Shown piece by piece: positions 33,607 through 44,690 of a DNA stretch of 64,000 nt. The notes beneath the pieces are model-generated. The model was given only the letters and a program-made list of their open reading frames with translations. It was not told the origin of the DNA and ran no database searches. The translations under genes were made by a program, and so were the position numbers. The first letter of the stretch is position 1. Each line of letters starts with the position of its first letter. The stretch is taken from contig NW_027168383.1 in NCBI RefSeq assembly GCF_040954835.1, forward strand, positions 310,001-374,000, written 5' to 3'. The stretch comes from Lepisosteus oculatus. Taxonomy: Eukaryota > Chordata > Actinopteri > Semionotiformes > Lepisosteidae.

Positions 33607-34266
33607 AACTCCAGACCGGCAGATCGCCACGCAAGCTCGCGATGTGCGCCTGCCACACACCGAACAAACCTTTTCAGCAATTTCCAAAAAACGGGCCTGC
33701 TCGCCTGCCCACAAGGCTCCGTCTCTTACCTGCTCTCCAGAGCCTGCTGCCTTCTGTGCTTTTCTCTCGGCACCGCTGCAGTGCACACAACTCCTGCAGC
33801 GGGAGGGGGGGAGAAAGTTCCCGCGCTCCGCCGCAGGGAAGGCTCGCTCCGTGCGCACACGTCCTTTCGATGCCAGTCCAACAAGTGCTCCGCATTAGCT
33901 GCGTCGGGGCCTCACCTCACCTCGCACTGCCCCCTCCTTGAATGTCTGCCGCTGGGCATGCCCCGCTCTCCTCCGCCTTATCTTATCGCGTGTGAGCACC
34001 GACAATGGCCACAATGCCGGGGAATGGCACCTGTAAAGTGTTAATTGGGGCACAGGAACAGCCCGTCTCGTCTCGGGGGGGCCGGCTTCAGAGACAATAC
34101 AGCAAACACAGCGGGGCGGGGGAAGAAGACGACACCACACATGCGGGTACATTCAGCTCCGGCGGGAACGAGACATTTGTCGGTCTTTTCAAGTGCCGAG
34201 AGCCGAGCAATCCTTCACTTGTATCGTTTCTCCCCGGTGACTAGATCTGGCCCTGCGACTCTCGAC

Positions 34267-34559
34267 TGGGCTCACCCCCGGGGCAGCCCAGCAGGTGTGA
34301 GCCTGGCCGGCACCCGGATGGGAGATTCCACCCAGGAAAAGCTCCGGTTGCTGCTGCTCCTGCAAGAGGTGTGACTGGGACCAGTAGGGAGCGCTCACCC
34401 TGCGGGCTGTGTGGCTCTCTTACGCCCCAGCCTCCTGATGGCGACACTCTGCTGCACAAACAGAGGTCAAACCGAGGTCCCGACCCTCCTTGGCCATTAG
34501 GAAACCCCAGGGCGTCTCTCAAAAAGAGACGCCGGGGTTGTCCCTCTGGTGTTAGTGCT
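34267..34559 (+). mobile_element. 5S-derived SINE in unit 2
   Basis: Same element and position as 31,588-31,880, with a few substitutions. Confidence 0.7.
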
Positions 34560-35544
34560 CCCCTTTACCCATCAGTCGGGGTCTCCTCCTAATCCCCATC
34601 TCACCTGTAACAATCAATGACGAGGCCCCCCTGTCCGTGAGATTTAGTACTCGCGCAAGAGACCGGGGGCAGAGCGCGAACGCGGTCCCCCGCCCCCCAC
34701 AAAGTGCACGCTCCGGGTTCCCTCTCGGGGCCCTGCAACACAGCGGAAGGGCAGCGAGAAGGAGCCTCTTGCTCTGATGCCGCAAGGCCACAAGAGGGCG
34801 GAGGCGCCGCGCGCCCGGCCGACGTGTTGGACCGGTGCGCTTTACGTGCTGAAATAAACACGCGAAAGCCCCGAAATGTTTCCAGAGTGCTGTGCACTGG
34901 AGGTTTTTGTCTGGTGAAGACTTGCCTGGTGCTCCTCCGTGCAGATTGTTTGTCCTCCTCCAGTGCGGGACGAGTCAACACAAGGGAGCGCATTCGCCAA
35001 CATCTGATGAGGCCTAATTTGGGAAAGCTCAGAAACACTTAATTATTTCTTATTAATAAGCCTCGCCGCTACACCGCCCAAAGCACTTCTAAAACAGGAG
35101 ATTCGCATTTGGGAATGCGCCCTGCCCTACAAATAAAACAGGTCTACGGGTCTGAAACCTGCTCCACGGAAAACAGCTCTGTTGCACTTTTGATCAAAGG
35201 GAGATTCGCTGTTCTTACTTTTTGATGACATAACACCCAAAGGGGCTTCTTTGGAGCTGGATTCCAACCAGCATCCTTAAGTTTCTTGGCGGTATCCTTA
35301 ACAGTCCTCTGTTCGGTCGACAAGGGACTGAAGGGGGCAGCTTTCCTCACACATACAGTGCAATGTACTGTAGTGTTCCCCTTCATTGAATTTGCAGTTC
35401 TGCATCAGACCTCTAACTTGTTTCCTTAGCTTGGATTTAAGCCACGAAGCAGGCTTCTACTGTATAAACGTCTAGAGGAATCACAAACTATTTGAGAGGC
35501 CACCATCCCAGGGGGAACTGACAGTCTATCCCTAAACACCTAGC

Positions 35545-35675
35545 GCAGTCTCTCGAGAGACTGTCAAAAATCGCTTTCTCCGTTTGCGTTGCAAGTAAGT
35601 GAAAACACGGTCTCAAGCCAGAGCCACTTGGCAGCAGCGGCACGTAAATACCGTTACTGTTACTGCTCGATACCG
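35545..35675 (-). ncRNA. Divergent U4-related snRNA-like locus, copy 2
   Basis: Inverted copy of 21,303-21,432: the same Sm-like GATTTTTGA and hairpin CAGTCTCTCGAGAGACTG, and the same altered 5' part with small differences (GAGCAGTAACAGTAACGG). Confidence 0.5.
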
Positions 35676-35788
35676 ACGTTACCCTACTATACCATGTTCA
35701 GCCACCGCTAGAAAATGCACGGCTCTAGAACCGGAGCAAACAACAGGAGGGCCAACGCCGAACGGGCACACGTGTCAGACATGGAGCG

Positions 35789-35870
35789 CGACAAGGATGG
35801 GATTCGAACCCATGCGTGCAGAGCACAACAGATTAGCAGTCCATCACCTTAACCACTCGGCCACCTCGTC
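35789..35870 (-). tRNA. tRNA-Ser(GCT)
   Basis: 82 nt on minus, inverted copy of 21,123. Acceptor GACGAGG/CCTTGTC pairs with one wobble, anticodon GCT, T arm TGGGTTCGAATCCCA. Looks intact. Confidence 0.92.
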
Positions 35871-36249
35871 GAGGGATCGGGGCTGTCCAGACATGGGTTG
35901 GCGCGCTCCAGATGATCTTTTTCTTTTTTTTCCCTCGTACTCGAGGGTCATTTTCCTGTTCCACGTGCGATTTCAACATTTTCCTTGGGAGATGTCAAGC
36001 CAGCAAGCCACTGCTGTGGTTCAGTGGCCAGTGTGGAGTTCAGTGGCCCTGTTGTACACAGAAAGCACATTGAGCTCCTTGGACATGAAAAGTTCCAGAT
36101 AAAAGCCATTTGTCACCCTTTCTCTTGGTGTTGATGTTGCTATTGTATGTAAAGGTGGCAACTTGCTCAGCGAGCAGGCGGAGCACACACCGAATGCAGA
36201 TGTGTCTGAGTGGTGTGTCCAAGTGGCTGCAAAAGGACAGCTCTCCTGG

Positions 36250-36323
36250 GGCACCGTGGCTTAGTTGCTTAAGGCGCCTGTCTAATAAACAGGAGACCCT
36301 GGCTCCAAATCCCAGCGGTGCCT
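36250..36323 (+). tRNA. tRNA-Thr-bodied copy with anticodon AAT
   Basis: Acceptor GGCACCG/CGGTGCC and anticodon stem CCTGT/ACAGG are perfect, and a T6 terminator follows at once. The loop is CTAATAA, giving AAT (Ile) in place of AGT. T arm GGCTCCAAATCC has a damaged B box and one stem mismatch. Its counterpart at 20,670 carries CTT, and 47,316 carries AGC. Confidence 0.65.
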
Positions 36324-36891
36324 TTTTTGTTCTGTCTTCTCGAACAGAACTGGTCATTATGGACAACCGCCTACGGCTAGCCTTAATTAAATGCAAGCAT
36401 TCATTTCCTGTCTGAACGACTTGTTTTCCTTAAAATGGATGCAACTTGCAAAACATGAAATACAAACCTTGCTAATCAGCACTCGCGGCTGGCAAAAAAA
36501 AAAAGAAGTCAGCAATGTTTTTTTCTTTACCCTTAACCCTGCTAATGGAGAAGAGTTAAACGACCGAGTCTATGCAGCTTAAACGGTCCGCACGTCGGGT
36601 TCTTAGCTGAAAGGGTGGTAAATCACGCTCATCCCAGTCCTTAATCTTTTAAAGAGGATACAAAATTGAACCTAGTCGCCACATCACATACATCCTGTTC
36701 AACGATAAAAAGGTAACGTCTATCCTCGCTCCAGAGTCAATCTCACGTTGAGGGCATATTTTTTTCCACTTTACCATGAGTCGGGCTCGGCTGCAAAGAG
36801 GCAAGAGCAGAGCAATGAGGTCACGGGGACAGGGGAGTCACACGCTGGCTGTTTGAACACGCGGAAGATCACTGAGGGATCCACAGTATGT

Positions 36892-36966
36892 GGACCCTCC
36901 GTGCGCCATCAGTCCACACTCCGGACTCTGAATCCTGCCATCCGAGTTAAGATCTCGGCGGAACCT
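36892..36966 (+). pseudogene. tRNA-Gln(CTG)-derived relic, copy 3
   Basis: Same chimera as at 20,026, on +. Confidence 0.7.
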
Positions 36967-37490
36967 GAGGCGCAGTTCTTTCTTAAAACGTAATCTGGTG
37001 AGCATTTCTAGAAATGTACTTGTATAGATGCAGCCTTTAATGTGTTGCTAGGTTAAAATTGATGACTTCTTGAACTTCAGTAGGCAACTGCCCTCTTGAG
37101 TTCGGATTTAATTTCTTTATTACAGGGGCGCTTTTATGAAGACAGAGTCATGTTCAGGTACTTTGCTTGATGGAGGAAGCTCATTTCGGACTCTGTGATC
37201 TGCTCACCTGGAAAGGTCTGCTGTACTACTACAAGAGAGAAGTAGAGTCTGGAAGAAGGGACAATTTTATGATGCTTTGGAAGATAATTTTTTTTTCTTT
37301 GAAATCGAAATGAATCAGAATATCAGTGCAAAAGACAAACTCTTGGTTTGGTTTAAAGAGATATGGTTTTAAAACAGACAAAATGTAGAAAACAGGTGTT
37401 TCTCACTTTTGGAAAAGAATGGACCGGGGGTAATATTTTACTAGTTGCAGTACTGATCTCACTGGGTTACAGTCATGCAGTGTCACACCA

Positions 37491-37563
37491 GGGCCAGTGG
37501 TGCAATGGATAACGCGTCTGACTACGGATCAGGAGATTGCAGGTTCGACTTCTGTCTGGCTCG
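37491..37563 (+). tRNA. tRNA-Arg(ACG)
   Basis: 73 nt, anticodon ACG in CTACGGA, acceptor GGGCCAG/CTGGCTC. T arm GCAGGTTCGACTTCTGT keeps pairing through wobbles; the B box ends TTC not TCC. Slightly eroded compared with 19,481, possibly still active. Confidence 0.85.
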
Positions 37564-38749
37564 GGTCGTCTTTAAACGCATCGGGCTACTCCCTAAGTAG
37601 TCTGTGCTACTTACTGCATTGTAATCGTACCCAGTAAGAGATTTCCTTCATGTAAATGAACTGCACCTGACAGCTTTAGAAAAACACCTGGGCTCAGTAT
37701 GGTGCTGAGAGCTCAGCGTTGCTGTTCTAATTAGCACGCACTGCATCGGCTATGAGCCCGAACTTTTCAATTATTCCGATCAGTAAGTCAACATGTAGTC
37801 CACATGAACGGTAGAAATATTCTCTTGTCTGTCTCTTGTTTGTATAGAACTGAATGTCCCTGACAATGTACTGTTAGTTTTAATTGAAGAACGGCATTTG
37901 TGTTCAAATATACCAGACAAGTTTATGTAACTGCTCATGCGACACTCAGTTGTAATTAGTCAAGAAATAAAGTCGAACAACAGCTGCGGGTTTGATTCTG
38001 AACGTATGAGATTGCAGCGCCTTTTACTTCCATTGACAAATGATAGAGATTCGAAGAGAGATCCTTCAGACCAGCAAGCAAACCCACGGCTATTTCGGTT
38101 TTCTATCTAGGCAACGTCGGTGTCTGCAATAGCATACGTTGGTGCCGCAGGCTTTGGGAGGAAAACCTGCAGGATGGAAAGGTGATCTATAGCCTCATCT
38201 CTAGAGATGTTTTGTTGCTGTGGCATGTGTGTGACCCATATTAAAAAAAAAAAACCCGTTTGTAAAACGAATATCGAAGCTGCCTCTAAATCTGCAAATG
38301 AAGATAAGTCGATAAACCACTTGTTTTTCGTATAACTAGACATATATTCATTTGTTACTGATTTCATTCATTGAGCACGGATACAATAGAGGTACAGCAA
38401 TTCACTGTTTGACATGTCTGGTACAGAACCTACAGAACCTAGCAATCAGAAAACGGGTGAAACTGTCTTTAGACTCAGCATACAGTACTGAGGCCCCCCA
38501 TGACCAAATAAAGGCTAACCTCGATAATCAGCCTAAAGAACGCAGACTACAGCAAAACGACTGACTTTGAAAAGGGAATGAACGTCCGGAAGGAGTAGTG
38601 GAACTAGCTTGAGATGTTTTTCCGGACCCCTAACTAAAAGCCACCGAGAACCAGCAGCGGCGTCGATTCCTTTCGAACCGGGATTCTTCCGCAGCCACGC
38701 AGCTCGTGGTGTCCTAACCCACCCGTATCTGATTTTGGACCAAGCACAT
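37564..38749. other. No gene; end of inverted block, then unit 3 spacer
   Basis: 37,564-38,135 matches 18,908-19,480 inverted; 38,136-38,749 matches 29,899-30,507 of unit 1. Confidence 0.75.
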
Positions 38750-38874
38750 CAGGGGAGAGCGCGAACGCAGTCCCCCACTACCAGAAATTATGCAGTCGAG
38801 ATTCCCACATTTGGGGAATTCGCAGGGGTCAGCACAGCCGGAGTGCAATGGCCGAGCCTCGCCCTGGGTGAACC
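38750..38874 (-). pseudogene. U1 snRNA unit 3, 3' part (nt 40-164)
   Basis: 125 nt of U1, from GGTTCACCC to CTCTCCCCTG, with the normal Sm site AATTTCTGG. It stops exactly where the LINE begins. The missing 5' end lies on the far side of the LINE at 44,017-44,045, minus seven bases. Confidence 0.92.
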
Positions 38875-39078
38875 GATTTCGATTTTTAAGAACTTGATTT
38901 TCTTTTCACAAAAAAATACAGGACATCACAAATCAGAAAGCTTTACATTAATATACATACTTAAAACAGTATATATGATCACATCTCATTACATTTTGAC
39001 ACGGTAACAGTTACATAGCAACAATTTTCTTTTTTTCTGGTGCAAATCACATTCTTTACTTAAACATGATAATGTTTT

Positions 39079-42000
39079 TCACAGTTTCTTGAGATATTGA
39101 CCTATGCTCTCTATTTCCCACAGATTTTCTGCTTCCTCCCTCCCTTCTCTCCACAGATCTCTGAGGTAATAGTTCTCTCGGGTGATGAACAGGGCCAGGC
39201 TACCTGCTGCCTTGACTGGGACCTCGATGCCTTTGAACAGCCCCATGTTCCTCACTCTCCACAGGGCGTCTTTCCCACTGTTCACCACGGCCCAGATCCT
39301 GTCAAACACGTCGGGAGGAAGTTTGACAGGAGAGATGCCGTATATGACGAAAGCAGCGGTCAGGGTAAATTGGGGCGAGAGAGCCTGCAACCAATCTTCA
39401 AACTGTGCCCAGAAGGCCTTAGCAAAAAAGCAGGACCACAGGAGATGGGTCACAGTCTCCCCCTCGCCGCAGCCCACCCTAACGCAGCGAGGGCTGGGGG
39501 TGAGGCCCCTACGGTACAAGAAAGTTCGTACCGGTAAGCACTGGTGGACGACACTCCAGGCAAAATCTCTGTGAATGTTGCACAGAAACTTAGAGGATGT
39601 GTGTTTCCACACCTTCCTTGTTTGGGCTGATGTTAAAATGCCCACAGGGGTCTGCCTATTGTTCTGGGGTGCAACAAAATCTTCCAGTTTTTGAACGCTG
39701 ACATCTCGGAGGGGAATATGGCCAATTGGGTGAGATCTTAGAAAACTTTTAACTGTCCCATAAATTGCAGGGCATGTGTCAGAGAGTGGGACGTCCAGCT
39801 TGGGTCTGACATCCCACACTCTGAACACCTCCTTACCTACCCAGAGCCTGGAAAAATAAGTCCAGGTACGCGCTGCAGGTGCTGTTGCAAAGCCTCTCAG
39901 CACAGAGGCCAGGAAAATGCACAGCAGCTTCGTAGCAATATCTGGGACAGACTTCCCCCCTGAGGGTAGCGGCCTGTACATTATTTCCCTTCTGAGTCTT
40001 TCCTGCTTCCCACCCCATAGAAATTGAAACATCAATCTCCTCAGCACCGCCGCAACACGGTGTGGGATTGGGAAGGTAGAAGCCAGAAAATTCAAGACAG
40101 GCAAGAGCTCGGCTTTGATGACCAGCACCTTCCCTGTCATGGTGAGGTCTCGGTCCTTCCATTGCATCAGTTTTTTGTTTAAGATTGGCAATTTGTTCTG
40201 CCAATTTACTGTTCCCATCTCTTCTCCAAAATACACCCCCAGGACCTTAATTCTCTTCTCTTGCAGCCTGAGATCATGTCCTTCTTTTGGCTCCCTCCAG
40301 TTCTGATAAAAAATCTCACTCTTAGATTTGTTAATTTTTGCGGAGGAAGCCAAAGAGAAACGCTCACAACACTGCAGAGCTCTGCTAATTGAGGCATTGT
40401 CAGAGAGGAGCAGGGTGACGTCATCCATGTATAGAGATGTCTTTACCTCTCCCCCCCCACTTCCAGGCACTGGTATCCCATTAATGGCCTGATCCTGGCG
40501 CAAGGCACAGGCTAAGGACTCCATAGCCAAAACGAATAACAAGGGGGATAATGGGCAGCCCTGCCTCACCCCTGAACAGACTTCAAAGGGGTGTGATCTA
40601 TTGCCATTAACCATTACTCTGCTGTTGCTACCTGTGTACAGCAGGTTAATCCACTTTCTCATGATGGGGCCAAAATTCATGTGCTCAAGTACCGATGTTA
40701 AGTACTGCCGGTTTAGGCGGTCAAAGGCCTTTTCTAGGTCTACACCTAAAATGCACAGAGGGAGGGAGCGATCCTCTGAGTACAGACAGACATCCCTCAA
40801 CAAGGCCAGGTTGTCGCTCATCAGGCGTCCTGCTATCCCACAAGTCTGTTCTTTCCCTACCAGTGAGGCCACTACATTTTGTAGGTGCAGGAAAAGGGCT
40901 TTGGACAGGATCTTAGTGTCCACGCCTAACAGGCTGAGGGGTCTCCAGTTCTTTATGTCATTCTTTGCTCCTTTCTTAAACAGGAGAGAGATAGTGCCTT
41001 CTCTTAAGGAGTCAGGCAGCAATTCTGTCTTATAGCTTTCCTCGAATAGGAGCAGTAGCGGATCCTGAAGCAGATCCCAAAAGGTGCAATAAAATTCTTT
41101 AGGGAGCCCGTCAGCACCCGGAGTTTTCCCCTTCTGTAAGCTCTCCATAGCCTGTCTCAGCTCTTCTACTGTCAAATCCCTCTCAAGTACTTCCCTATCT
41201 TCTTCACTCAAAACGTTTTCTAGCTTTGAGGTAAAAAAAAAGAATTTCTTTATCCTTTACCTCTGTAGAGCTGTACAGTCTTGAGTAGAAGGCCTCGGTG
41301 CAGGAGAGGATAGCACTCGGCTCTGTTCTCTCTCGTCCCTCCTCATCAACTACACTTTCCATGACAGACTTGGAGCCCACCACTTTCCTGAAAAAGAAGC
41401 GAGTACACTTCTCATTTTCTTCCAAGAACTGCACTCTGCTTCTTAACAGCACTCCTCGACTACTTTCTTCGGCTATGCTCCGGATGTCCTTTTTTAAAAG
41501 GGTGATATCCTCGAGCACATCGAAGCCACTGTGCAGCATCGTGTAGAGACGCTGCAGCTGCCTCTGTTTCCTGGCTAGCACTCCTCTCCGTCTGGCAGCA
41601 GCCTTCCTTCCCTCAGCCATGAAAAAGGCCTTTGTCCTCATCTTCACCTCCTCCCACCACTCTCCTACTGACCCGTACAGACACTGCAAGGACAGCCACT
41701 GTGATAGTTTCTCCTTGTAGCGGGATACTACCCCCTCGTTCTCTAGCAGCTTTGTGTTGAGTTTCCAGAGGCCTGGGCCAAAGACAGTCCCGCCCTGGAG
41801 TTCCACTCTACACCCTAAAGCCTGATGATCTGAGAAGAAGACAGGCTGAAGAGTGACCCCAACAACTTTCACTCTCTCTGAAACAAAGCAATAGTCAATT
41901 CTGGAGCTGCTATTCCTCCCTGACCATGTATATCCTGCTGTTGTGGGATATATACATCTATATGTGTCTGAGAGTTTAAAGTCTTGAACTAAGTTTTGCA

Positions 42001-42499
42001 GGGCCAGTGAGCTAGAATCCAATTTTATCGGAGAGCTAGACTGCCTGTCTGTGTGCTCTAAGATACAGTTAAAATCCCCTCCCACTATCACGTCTGTGCT
42101 ACTTAACAATAGGGGGGAGAGTGCCTTGAGTAGCTCCTCCCTTCCTCCCACGTCAGTAGGACAATACACATTGATTAGCCGCAGGTTAACGGTCCCCCAT
42201 TCCACATCCACACACAGCAACCTGCCATCTATGACCCTCTGAATACTTTTCAATTTGAAAGCCCATCCTTTGAAAAGAATGGCCACGCCAGAGGCTCTGT
42301 TGTTATTGTCCCCTGACCAAACAGAAGGCCCTTTATCCCACCTATCTTCAAAGCTTTTATACCTCTCTTGATAGGCTAAAGCACACTCCTGCAACATCAA
42401 CACATCTCTCTCTCTCTGCTGGAGGTAATCAAAGACAGACTGGCATTTAACTCTGTCATTGATACCTCTGGTGTTAAGAGAAATTATGTTTAGAGCCAT
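39079..42499 (-). CDS. LINE ORF2 (APE endonuclease-reverse transcriptase), one frameshift
   Basis: Starts MALNIISLNTRGIN at 42,499. The endonuclease has GGDFNCIL, SSRIDYCF and FSDHQAL motifs. After a run of nine A on + (41,233-41,241) the frame shifts by one, and RT continues as a 710-residue open frame: TPGADGLPKEFY, GVDLEKAFDRL, SGVRQGCPLSPLLF and the catalytic YMDD (residues 261-264 of that part). A cysteine/histidine cluster (CVRVGCGEGETVTHLLWSC) is near the C-terminus. Together about 1,150 residues, normal for the clade. The enzyme nicks target DNA and copies its own RNA there. Confidence 0.92.
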
Positions 42500-42525
42500 A
42501 TTACATAAGAAAGTGGAACCAGTCT

Positions 42526-43979
42526 TTACAAAACACATTTCTCTTCGGTCTCACCTGTTACCTTCTTCTTTTTCTTCTTACCAATTTCCTGCCAGCCATC
42601 CTCTGAATGAGCCTTCATCAGGATGGCAGCAGTAAAAGCGTTCACGGAGTCCATTTCAAGGAAGGGGGTAGAGGGAGGGGTGGAGGGGTTCCAGCTGTCC
42701 CCATCTCCTTCCTCCTCGCTCGGGGAGAAAACAGAGTCATTTTTCCTTTTCCTCAAGTCCAGCTCCTGGGAGCACTGAGGGGAAAGGGGTGCAGCCGATG
42801 CACCAGTCTCCTCTTCCCCCTCACCCACCAGCTGCTGCAGATCCTCCGTGATGGACTGGATGGAGGAGAGGAGGGCATCTGTAGCACTTGCAGAGTTTGA
42901 GAAAAGTTTGAGAAAAGCAGCTCCGCTGAATCCTGGGTATCGTCGCTGGACCCGCTCCACCGGGGGGCCCCACACTGGCCCTCGTTCTGAGGAGCAGGAG
43001 TGGGGGAGGGGTCCTCGCTGTTCTCTGGGGTTTTCAAACCCTCGTGCTTGTCTGGTGCAGTCTGCGGTTGTGGGAGCGTAGTGGATTTCTCTTCCACCGG
43101 CCCCGGAGCCACAGCAGGACTGATCCTGGCTGGAGGCTGAGACTCTTTGTCCAACAAGGGTTCTTTGTTTGACTTGTTGTTTGCTTTGGCTTTTCGGGCC
43201 GGTTTGGCTGAAACAAGCACTGCCTCATCCTTTCTCATTTTGAGTTTATTGGCGTAGGCGTGAGGGCAGTTCTTAAAAACGTGTCCTTCCGAGCCACATA
43301 AATTGCACTTTGGCAGCATTGAACAGTCAGAGGCTAAATGTCCCTGTTTGCCACAGGTCTTGCAGAATTTCACAGTGCAGGACGATGCCAGGTGTCCCAC
43401 AGCACCACAGCGCCGACACACCTTTGGTTGTCCCACATAAAAAACATAGCCATTGCAGGCGCCCAGCCGGATTGTAGAGGGCAGGTGCCTTAAGCCTCCA
43501 TTTACATTGTCTGGTAGCAAGCGAACCTCAAATTTCCTTGCTCCTGTTTTTATACCGTCAACATCTCTAACCTCAGTTCCATGGTGGACGGTGCAGTACT
43601 GCTTAAGCCAGGTGTGAATGTCCTCCGTCTTTGCCAGTTCCGAGAACATAACAACATGCACCGTTTTCCTCTCTCTCTGTGTCAGAGGCTGCAAGTTGAT
43701 CTTCTCAAGGGCAGGAACTTTCCCTCTTTTTGCCTCAAACACATCCACACATTGTTCAAACAGAGAATAGGTAGCAAAAACAACCTCAAATGCTTTCTGA
43801 CCTGGGAGAGCGAAGATGAAATCCAAGTGCCGAGGTTCAAAGCCAAGTTCCTTCTGTAACACTTTTCTGCTGAACTGCATACGATCCATGAAGAGGTCAT
43901 CCAAAAGCTCAAAACGTACAGCATTCTTGCGGGATCCAAAGGTTGCCATCTCAAACTGCAAAACAAACACTGCTTCCAC
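42526..43979 (-). CDS. LINE ORF1 (zinc-knuckle nucleic-acid-binding protein), frameshifted
   Basis: The first 350 or so residues are open from ATG at 43,979. They include three CCHC knuckles at about 185-250 (CRRCGAVGHLASSC, CKTCGKQGHLASDC, CNLCGSEGHVFKNC), the usual ORF1 hallmark of Tx1-clade LINEs. A low-complexity P/S/E-rich tail follows. An 11-bp tandem duplication (GTTTGAGAAAA twice, about 42,892-42,915 on +) shifts the frame; the tail continues in the second frame to 42,526. ORF1 proteins bind the element RNA. Confidence 0.88.
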
Positions 43980-44016
43980 AAAACAAGAAAACTATCCAAC
44001 TACTCCAACTACAGGC

Positions 44017-44045
44017 TGATCAAGGTATCTCCCCTGCCAGGTAAG
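44017..44045 (-). pseudogene. U1 snRNA 5' fragment (nt 4-32)
   Basis: CTTACCTGGCAGGGGAGATA then CCTTGATCA on minus. It ends at the LINE 5' junction. Bases upstream of nt 4 do not match the unit 1 and 2 upstream region, so a second break lies right at the U1 start. Confidence 0.85.
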
Positions 44046-44218
44046 CCGAGAGCCGCAGGCGATGAGCCCGGAGCTGAACGGGCCCCACTGGCTCGTTTGT
44101 AAGGCCAGGTGCAAGCTAGAAGAAGAAGAAGATAAATATGAAGCGTTACCGCAACGACATGCCATGAGACGATCGATAACGATTTCCATAGGATCCCCGC
44201 GGTTGCCTGGCAACCGTC

Positions 44219-44364
44219 AGCTTTGCGCAGTGGCAGTATCGTAGCCTGTGAGGTTTAGCCGAGGCGCGATTATTGCTAGTTGAAAACTTTTCCCAATACC
44301 CCGCTTCCGCCGGTTTGCAATACAATCGGCGAAAGCAATTTTTGACAGTCTCGTCAGAGACTGA
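44219..44364 (+). ncRNA. U4 spliceosomal snRNA, copy C (distal promoter replaced)
   Basis: 146 nt with all U4 landmarks, 3' box GTTTAAAGACAGA at about 44,371. About 120 bp of the usual upstream region are kept, then the sequence changes to the U1 fragment and LINE; the ZNF143-like distal site is absent. Confidence 0.9.
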
Positions 44365-44557
44365 GCAAGGTGTTTAAAGACAGACTTTGTCAGGCATCGT
44401 GCTGTTTAACTGCAATACTATATCGCTGGAGGAAACAGCCCGGGTTCAATGAGCCTTGGAATGTGACTAGGAAAGTGAAGCCTTTTGAAAGAGGTAATGT
44501 CGACGCTTTTTTAACAGAGCACCAAAAAAGCGTCTTTTTTGAATGTCTGGGTACTGA

Positions 44558-44628
44558 GCATTGGTGGTTCAATGGTAGAATTCTCGCTTCCCACGTAGGA
44601 GGCTCTGGTTCGATTCCCAGCCAAAGCA
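44558..44628 (+). pseudogene. tRNA-Gly copy with anticodon CCC, decayed
   Basis: 71 nt, sister of 22,808. Loop TTCCCAC gives CCC in place of GCC. The anticodon stem has a mismatch and the acceptor reads GCATTGG/CCAAAGC (one mismatch). B box GGTTCGATTCC is intact. Confidence 0.6.
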
Positions 44629-44690
44629 GTGGCTTTTGCAGCGAGCGGCTCCATCACTTGCATCCCCTTGCAATTCGCAACTGAAAACCC

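Larger units (their letters stand above)
29424..35004 (+). repeat. Tandem 5S rRNA-U1 snRNA array (two full units plus start of a third)
   Basis: Unit 1 is 29,424-32,100, unit 2 is 32,101-34,792, unit 3 starts at 34,793 and breaks off at about 35,004. The unit of about 2.68-2.69 kb holds 5S (+), a spacer of about 635 bp, U1 (-), about 900 bp of GC-rich U1 upstream DNA and a 5S-derived SINE. Units differ by scattered substitutions and small indels (17 bp before 5S, about 15 bp near 31,214). Linked 5S-U1 repeats are known from a few animals. Confidence 0.93.
35066..38135 (-). repeat. Inverted duplication arm (partner 18,908-21,905), inside unit 3
   Basis: About 3.07 kb reverse copy. On its left, unit 3 of the 5S-U1 array stops at about 35,004; on its right the same unit resumes at GTTGGTGCCGCAGGC (38,136). 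The 5S gene of unit 3 and about 260 bp around it are missing, so the block replaced them. Confidence 0.88.
38875..44016 (-). mobile_element. L1-Tx1 clade LINE inserted in a U1 snRNA gene
   Basis: A 5.14-kb element in the same direction as the U1 gene. Order on minus: about 37 bp 5' UTR, ORF1 with zinc knuckles, ORF2 with APE endonuclease and reverse transcriptase, then a 3' UTR of about 200 bp ending CTTAAAAATCGAAATC without a poly(A) run. No target duplication; U1 nt 33-39 are lost at the junction. Near-complete, with one frameshift seen in each ORF, so recently active but probably dead here. Several Tx1-clade families insert at fixed sites in RNA genes or microsatellites. Confidence 0.93.

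Noticed and set aside
39097-43859. Plus-strand open frames across the LINE
   Set aside because: Shadows of ORF1 and ORF2 on the other strand.
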